Shown piece after piece: positions 12,501 through 18,500 of a DNA stretch of 28,703 bases. The DNA is taken from assembly GCA_032718475.1 (NCBI GenBank), contig JAUCBJ010002697.1, positions 1 to 28,703 on the forward strand. The letters are read 5' to 3'. A program made the translations under genes and the position numbers. The stretch comes from Nemertoderma westbladi (Eukaryota > Xenacoelomorpha > Nemertodermatida > Nemertodermatidae). The notes under the pieces are model-generated. The model was not told the origin of the DNA. It saw only the letters and a list, made by a program, of their open reading frames with translations, and did no database searches. The first letter of the stretch is position 1; every line of letters begins with the position of its first letter.

Positions 12501-15500
12501 AAGGGTGGTCTTTAATCCCATAAAACGAGTTCTGTAAAGGTCTAGCGCGTATGTTGACATCGTGTACCATACGACGGACAAGATCCGCTCGATTGTCCGG
12601 AGGTTCAACGAGTATACCGTCAACACGAGCGGCCTCGATCGGCGGACGCTGTAACATAGGGGCGTCAGCGATGAGATTGTGCGATCCTGTACTGATATCA
12701 ACCGGTTGAGGCTGTATCGTCGCGAAGAGCTTGTCTCCGAAATGTGGAATCATCGAGGGATGACGAACGGTTTTAGAGTAGAGGTCCGTCATGAGGATTT
12801 GAGCTTCAGGTTGGGCTAAAGCGGCTTCTTCTCTCTCTTCCAGTTTCGTGTGTTTCTCCTCGATTAGATTTTCTTCCGATTGTCTCTGTAAGCGTTCATC
12901 TAAAAATTCTTGTAGAGAATACGTGCGTCCAAGCTCGATGTCTTCCTCGAGGTTTTGGATTTCTCTATCAAACTGTGGCAAGGCTAACTCCTTCACCGAT
13001 TGGACTTGTTGTTGTAATTTACGTTTCTCTAAACAATCTTGTGTTCCCTTTCCGATTTTCTGTCGAATGGCGTCTAAAGCGTTTCTTATAACGCTCTCCT
13101 CGACTTCCGTGGCGGGTTGCATCGGGTTTAATCCTGGACGATTGTAAGGATCAAAGGGCGATATTAGCTGCCCGCGTCCCAATCCGGCTAAGTAGGATGG
13201 GCGAATGTCTAACGAACCCACTACCGGAGCACCACCGATTAATTGTTCGGGTAACACTAAGTCTTTGAACAGGGAATATAGTTCGGGAGGATCAGTGATA
13301 CTGTTAGGATCAAGAGTTTGAGGTCTGACTAGGGAATGGGGAGGCCTGACCGAGTATTCCGGAACTCTGATCATGGGTTTATTCAGTGATCGTTTAAGAC
13401 GAGCGATCGTAGGTGGTACGTCGAACAGGTTTCGCTCGAAACTCCCGTACGTGTAACGCGTAAAGCTGTGTTTAGCGCAACGTCTCCGCGGATGTTTGTG
13501 TCTTTCAGTTTGTTGGTTGGGTCTAGGGCATTCGTCACAATAATACCAAAGACGTACGTCCTATAGAGGAAACGCGGGTGAACGTTCTCCAGTTTTGCAA
13601 TATTCTTCCATTTGTTCAAAACTATCCGGGATAACAGGTAGTGGACGATCGGCGGTAAGATACATCATAGTGAAATAGAGCCGTTTGAGTTCTACCACAG
13701 GGTCGTGATGTATACCTTGAGGATATCGAGTCTCTAAGTTCTGCTGACTAGCGATGTTGAGATAGGTTTCTCTCAAAAATTCTAGGTATTCGTTGAAGTC
13801 GATGCGTTTATCCGGTTCTTCAACGTTTTCTCTTTCCAGTCTATTACGAATAGAATTTTCGTGATCTATTCTCGGTTTATCGTTACGACTCCGCTGGGTA
13901 TGATATTTAAATAGAACCATTTCCCTCTCTGTATCTACATCGTCAGTATCATGTAAATCGATAGGATGGCCGGTAGTTAAGAAGTCCATATACGTACCAT
14001 TACGATTCGTATAGCGAGTGGTGAATTTTCGATAGTCTAATTCACGCGCAAGTTGCTCTTGGGACATCGGCGGTTCGATATAACGACCATCGTCCTCCGT
14101 AATGGTTGGATCGGCTTCACCGCGTATTAAGCTATCCACAAATGCTTGTAAAGGTAGAGTATATCGCTCCCTAATACCAAGATCATCTTCTATCAACTCC
14201 GTCATATCTGCTATCTGAGTTTATTAATATCAAAATAAGTTTATATTTTAGGCGAGCGGGCGTCGCTGCCTACTTCTCTTTGCCCCCGGACAGTGGGATT
14301 CTCAGCGCCGATGTACCATCGTCGCGTTGTTTACGCCAACATGTAGCAACAGCACGACAACGATAACCGGCACAAGTCACTCCACTGTCCGTCCCAAAGG
14401 CTTGGATCCACTTAGGTTCTTTCTATAGGAGAGTTGGGCTACTTTTACAATTGCGACTAGCTACTGTAAACATACTTTAGCAGTAACATTCACCTATAAA
14501 CGCACAAATTCCACACAACTGTCACCAATTATACACATACAGGCCATTTGTTCGTTAGTCAGTGCCTTCCAGAATGTCACGTTATTACTGTGTATCCTTG
14601 GATACTAACAGTGTGCTATGTATTCTCTATGCTATGCAATGTGACAAGCTTTCTATTGTTCTCTTAACTTGCTTCTAATTCTAGCGTGGGTGTTGCTATG
14701 GTGACATTATGGAATGCTAGCGGTAGAATTAGGGTAATTCTCATGCATACAGATCTGGGATGCTATTTAATAATAATTCTTTAATTGTCAATATCCTCTT
14801 TATGCATGATTTTATTAATTTTATCGGCTATTGACTATATGTTGGAGATTCTCGCACTCTAATACACTCAATAGGATGAATCTCCGCTCCCATGATCTAT
14901 TAATTAATGGAATTTTGGGAATGTTATAAATTGTACAAAATGACAATTTATGAAATTCATTTAAAATATGAATTTGAATTTATTCCCGTGAATTTTATTA
15001 TTTGATGTTAAAATTGACACAATTTGATTCCAGAGCAGGTCTGGGGACATAGGATCCTTAATTCTATAAAATTGTCTTTTAAGAGTATCAGTAAGTGCTG
15101 CGATATCTTAATTGACTAGAAATTTCAAAGGACCTGAATTTTACAGATTTTTACTAAATATTAAATTAATATTTAAGATGGGCACCGATTTATTCCAGAA
15201 CTTGTCTTGGGACGTTAACCACTGATTCTAGAATTTGTCTTTCAAGTATATCGGTGGGTGCCGCGATATCTTAATCGACTAGAATTACAGATGGTCAAAA
15301 GGTTTAACAGATTTATTTGCGTTTTACGCTACTGTTAGAGGGACATCACGCTACTATATGTATTATTTAATATAAGGTAGAAGAGCCATATCGCAAGAAG
15401 CAATGTCAGTGTGAAGAGGCAAGTCGTTTCCAAGGTCTACCCAGAGCTTGGTTTAGCCGAGACACGAGGATCTGAACTTTGCATTCCTAATACTCTGCCT

Positions 15501-18500
15501 ACCAATAATACTTGAATATAGTAGTGGCTTTTTTTTGTACTTTACTAAGTACGGACATTTCATCTTACTGTAGTCACGTATTTACAATATGATACGGACA
15601 GTAAGGAAAGAGAAAAATAATTATTTCTCGCCGTCGCACTAAATATATATGATAAGTAATTACGTACGTAATAAACACTAATACATTGCACTAATCTACT
15701 AAATAATCACTAAAATAACATTTTACTAAATAAAATTGAATAAAAACGATTATAATAAAGTACATAATAAAGTTCACATATAAAAATATAATAAAATAGA
15801 TAAAACAATGTAGTCATACACCCACTCCAGACGTATCACGTTGGGGAGTCCCTAGATGTTTGAGGAATTAGGGAGGTGGTCGTGGGAAGAGTGTCTTGCC
15901 TTCCATAGTTTCCGGAGAGTTCTCTGTCTCTTTCCAGTAAACATAAACGACCAACTGGGCGATTGAGTTGTTGCGTCTCAAAGATTATGCCTGGCTTCTT
16001 GAAGTTACGCCGCATGACGATGAGTTCTACCGAGCGTACTAAACCATCATCCGAGATGTGGGTCTCGATGATACGACCTGTCTGCCACCGTTTACGTGGG
16101 AGGTCTGGATCTACAATAAGCACCATATCTCCGGCGCTGACGTTTTCTTGCTGCGCAAACCACTTAGTTCGAAGTTGTAGCGTGGGCAGATAATGTTTCT
16201 CGAAATGGTCAGCGAAACGACGGGATAGCAACTGCATAAGTTGCCAAGTTCGACGGCAGTATTCGTCTCCGTCGGCAATCTCCGATCGTGGGAGCATGGC
16301 TACAGGTTTCTTCAGTAGGAAGTGTGCGGGTGTTAGAGCTTCCAGGGAATCGGGACTCGATGAGACTGGCATAAGCGGTCTCTCGTTGAGATAGGCAGCT
16401 ATTTCCTCCATTAACGTCCGCAAAAGTTCGTCGGTGATCGGCCGAATATCTCCACATCGACAGAAAAAATCGCTCTGATTGGCTTAAGCTAAACAAAGAA
16501 CCATGTGTCCAATGGCCGTTTCCATGTCAGCAACCAGCTGTTAGATGTCGTAATCTGAATCATCAAGGCTAAGCTGTGTAAGGGTATTTGGTGCATTGCG
16601 GGTTTTTTGCCTTACCATGTCCGCCAAAGCACGTATATAGAAGAATGACTTTTATGTCCGTTAAAACACCTATAACGGTACCTTGCGGGCGAGGGGGACT
16701 GAGTATATCCGCAAAAGCTTTTACATTATGCGATCCAGAGGTCATGGTTCGATTCCCGCACGGTTGACATGAGAGTGTCAATCAGACAAACCCCAGCTAT
16801 ATCGTGCAAACCGAAGCTATTTTAGTGTACAAACCAAAGCTATAACCAAAAAATCCAAAATATCTCACGAACTCAAGTAATATACCATAGAATACAAGTC
16901 GTAGCATATACAAACTATAGCCATAGCAAAGAAACAAACCCAATCTATGACGTACAAATAAAAATCAATTCTTTGCTATGATGCTATCGATGGGTTTCAA
17001 AATTAAATTACATAATTTAGTTTAAATCTTCCACAGTCAGTATAATGTGATGCCTTTACACAGGTTTGAAATGGGATTTCCAAGGCAAATGCTCATATAC
17101 CTGGACAAAGAATTGTGGTGGTAATTTGCCAAAATTTGAAGTATATGGAAAGAATCACGCCAGACCTGATCGTGTTGCGCTAAAACATCTCAAACCACAT
17201 GTGACCTTCATTCACTATGTCCAGATGGATGTCTACGACATAAATATCAAGCTTGGACCGGGATTTAAAGTTCTTGTAGATGGTATTAGCGTAAAGTTGC
17301 CGAACTACCCTATCGCAGGTAAAATATCTATCGAGAAATGTGGAAAGAATATACAAGTTGTAACAGATTACGGGCTTTATGTGATCTACAATGGAGATCG
17401 GGAAGCATATGTAGCTGCTTGTGGAAAGGGAATGAAGGGGAATGTCTGCGGAATGTGTGGAAATTACAATGGGAAAAAGGGAGACGACAACCTAAAACGT
17501 GACGGCACTGCCGCAACAGGCGATAAGAATGCTAGAACATGGGAATACGGTAATTCCTGGTTAAAAGAAAACGATGAACCCGGATGCACAAACACTGTGC
17601 CAGAAGATCCATGTTCAAAAGAAATTAGAGCTGAAGTTAGTAAAAAATGCGCGCAGCTAAAGTGTCCCTCGGGTGCTTTCTTGAATTGCCACACTGCGAT
17701 TCCACCAAAGGATACGTATGACTCATGCGTATACGATGGTTGTCAATACAAGGGGGCACAAGACCAAATTTGCAGATCTTACGAATCTTATGAAAATGCT
17801 TGCCGTAAGTCAGGCATCGTGCCAGGGCCCTGGCGAACAAAGGACTTCTGCCCTAAGGATTGCCCGGAGAACACTCATTATGAGAACTGTGCAGCGTTGG
17901 AGCAGCCGTCGTGTAACAATCCCGACATCCCAAGAATAGGCCAGGACGGAGATTGCGACACCGATGGTTGTGTGTGTGACGACGGATTTTTGGAGGCCGG
18001 ATCCACCTGTGTCCCCGAAAACCATTGCGGATGCACCGATGATGACGGCGGTTACCATGACAAAGACGATGTTTGGGGGAGCTGTGATATAAAGTACACT
18101 TGTGCAGGTCTAGATCAAATAGATGAGGAAGCCAGACGTCCTTGTGGGGAAAACGCATATTGCGGAGTTGTGAAGGAGAAGCCAACTTGTAAATGTAATA
18201 AAGGATATGGTGGCGATGGGTTTGCTTGTCACCCTAGCAAATGTACTTACGAAGGTAAAGAATATAATATCGGAGATACTTGGGGCTCTTGCACCAAAGA
18301 ATGCATTTGCAATGAAAAGGGAAGTCCTGATTGTACGGAAAAGCGTGGTTGTGGGGAAAATGCGCATTGTGAAACACTGTCTAATGGAAAGCATGGCTGC
18401 ACCTGCGAAAACCTGTATGTCGGCGATGGATATACATGCGAGAAACAGCACTGTACAACGGAAAGTGGAGAGAAGGTTGAGTTACTGGCTACTTCGGAAA

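Larger units (their letters stand above)
14426..15835. other. Non-coding spacer inside the LTR element
   Basis: This is AT-rich and without long open frames. It contains two diverged copies of a 95-bp segment at 15027-15121 and 15192-15284 and a tRNA-SINE-like stretch at about 15410-15510. The segment lies between the end of the integrase sequence and the start of the long ORF and may serve as its leader or promoter region. Confidence 0.6.
10453..16725 (-). mobile_element. 6.3-kb LTR element, BEL/Pao-related, with an unrecognised long ORF
   Basis: Two 291-bp direct repeats with TG...CA ends bound the element and look identical, so it is young or recently converted. Minus-strand order: 5' LTR, C-terminal BEL/Pao integrase (DUF5641) sequence, 1.6-kb spacer, long interrupted ORF, purine-rich tract, 3' LTR. 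Gag, protease, reverse transcriptase, RNase H and the integrase core are absent, and no tRNA primer site follows the 5' LTR. The simplest model is a BEL/Pao element with an extra 3' ORF that lost everything between the 5' LTR and the end of pol. The outer flanks (CTAGTA before 10453, TTATGC after 16725) show no target duplication. It lies antisense in host intron 3. Confidence 0.75.

Noticed and set aside
10822-13374. Envelope glycoprotein
   Set aside because: The position fits, but there is no signal peptide, transmembrane segment or Cys-rich ectodomain.
13383-13619. 78-codon minus-strand frame
   Set aside because: It overlaps the in-frame link between the 214- and 850-codon ORFs in another frame and has less protein-like composition than the Cys/His-rich reading.
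16726-16790. tRNA gene beside the right LTR
   Set aside because: Only the B-box/T-arm-like GGTTCGATTCC is present; no acceptor stem, D arm or A box fits at the right distance.
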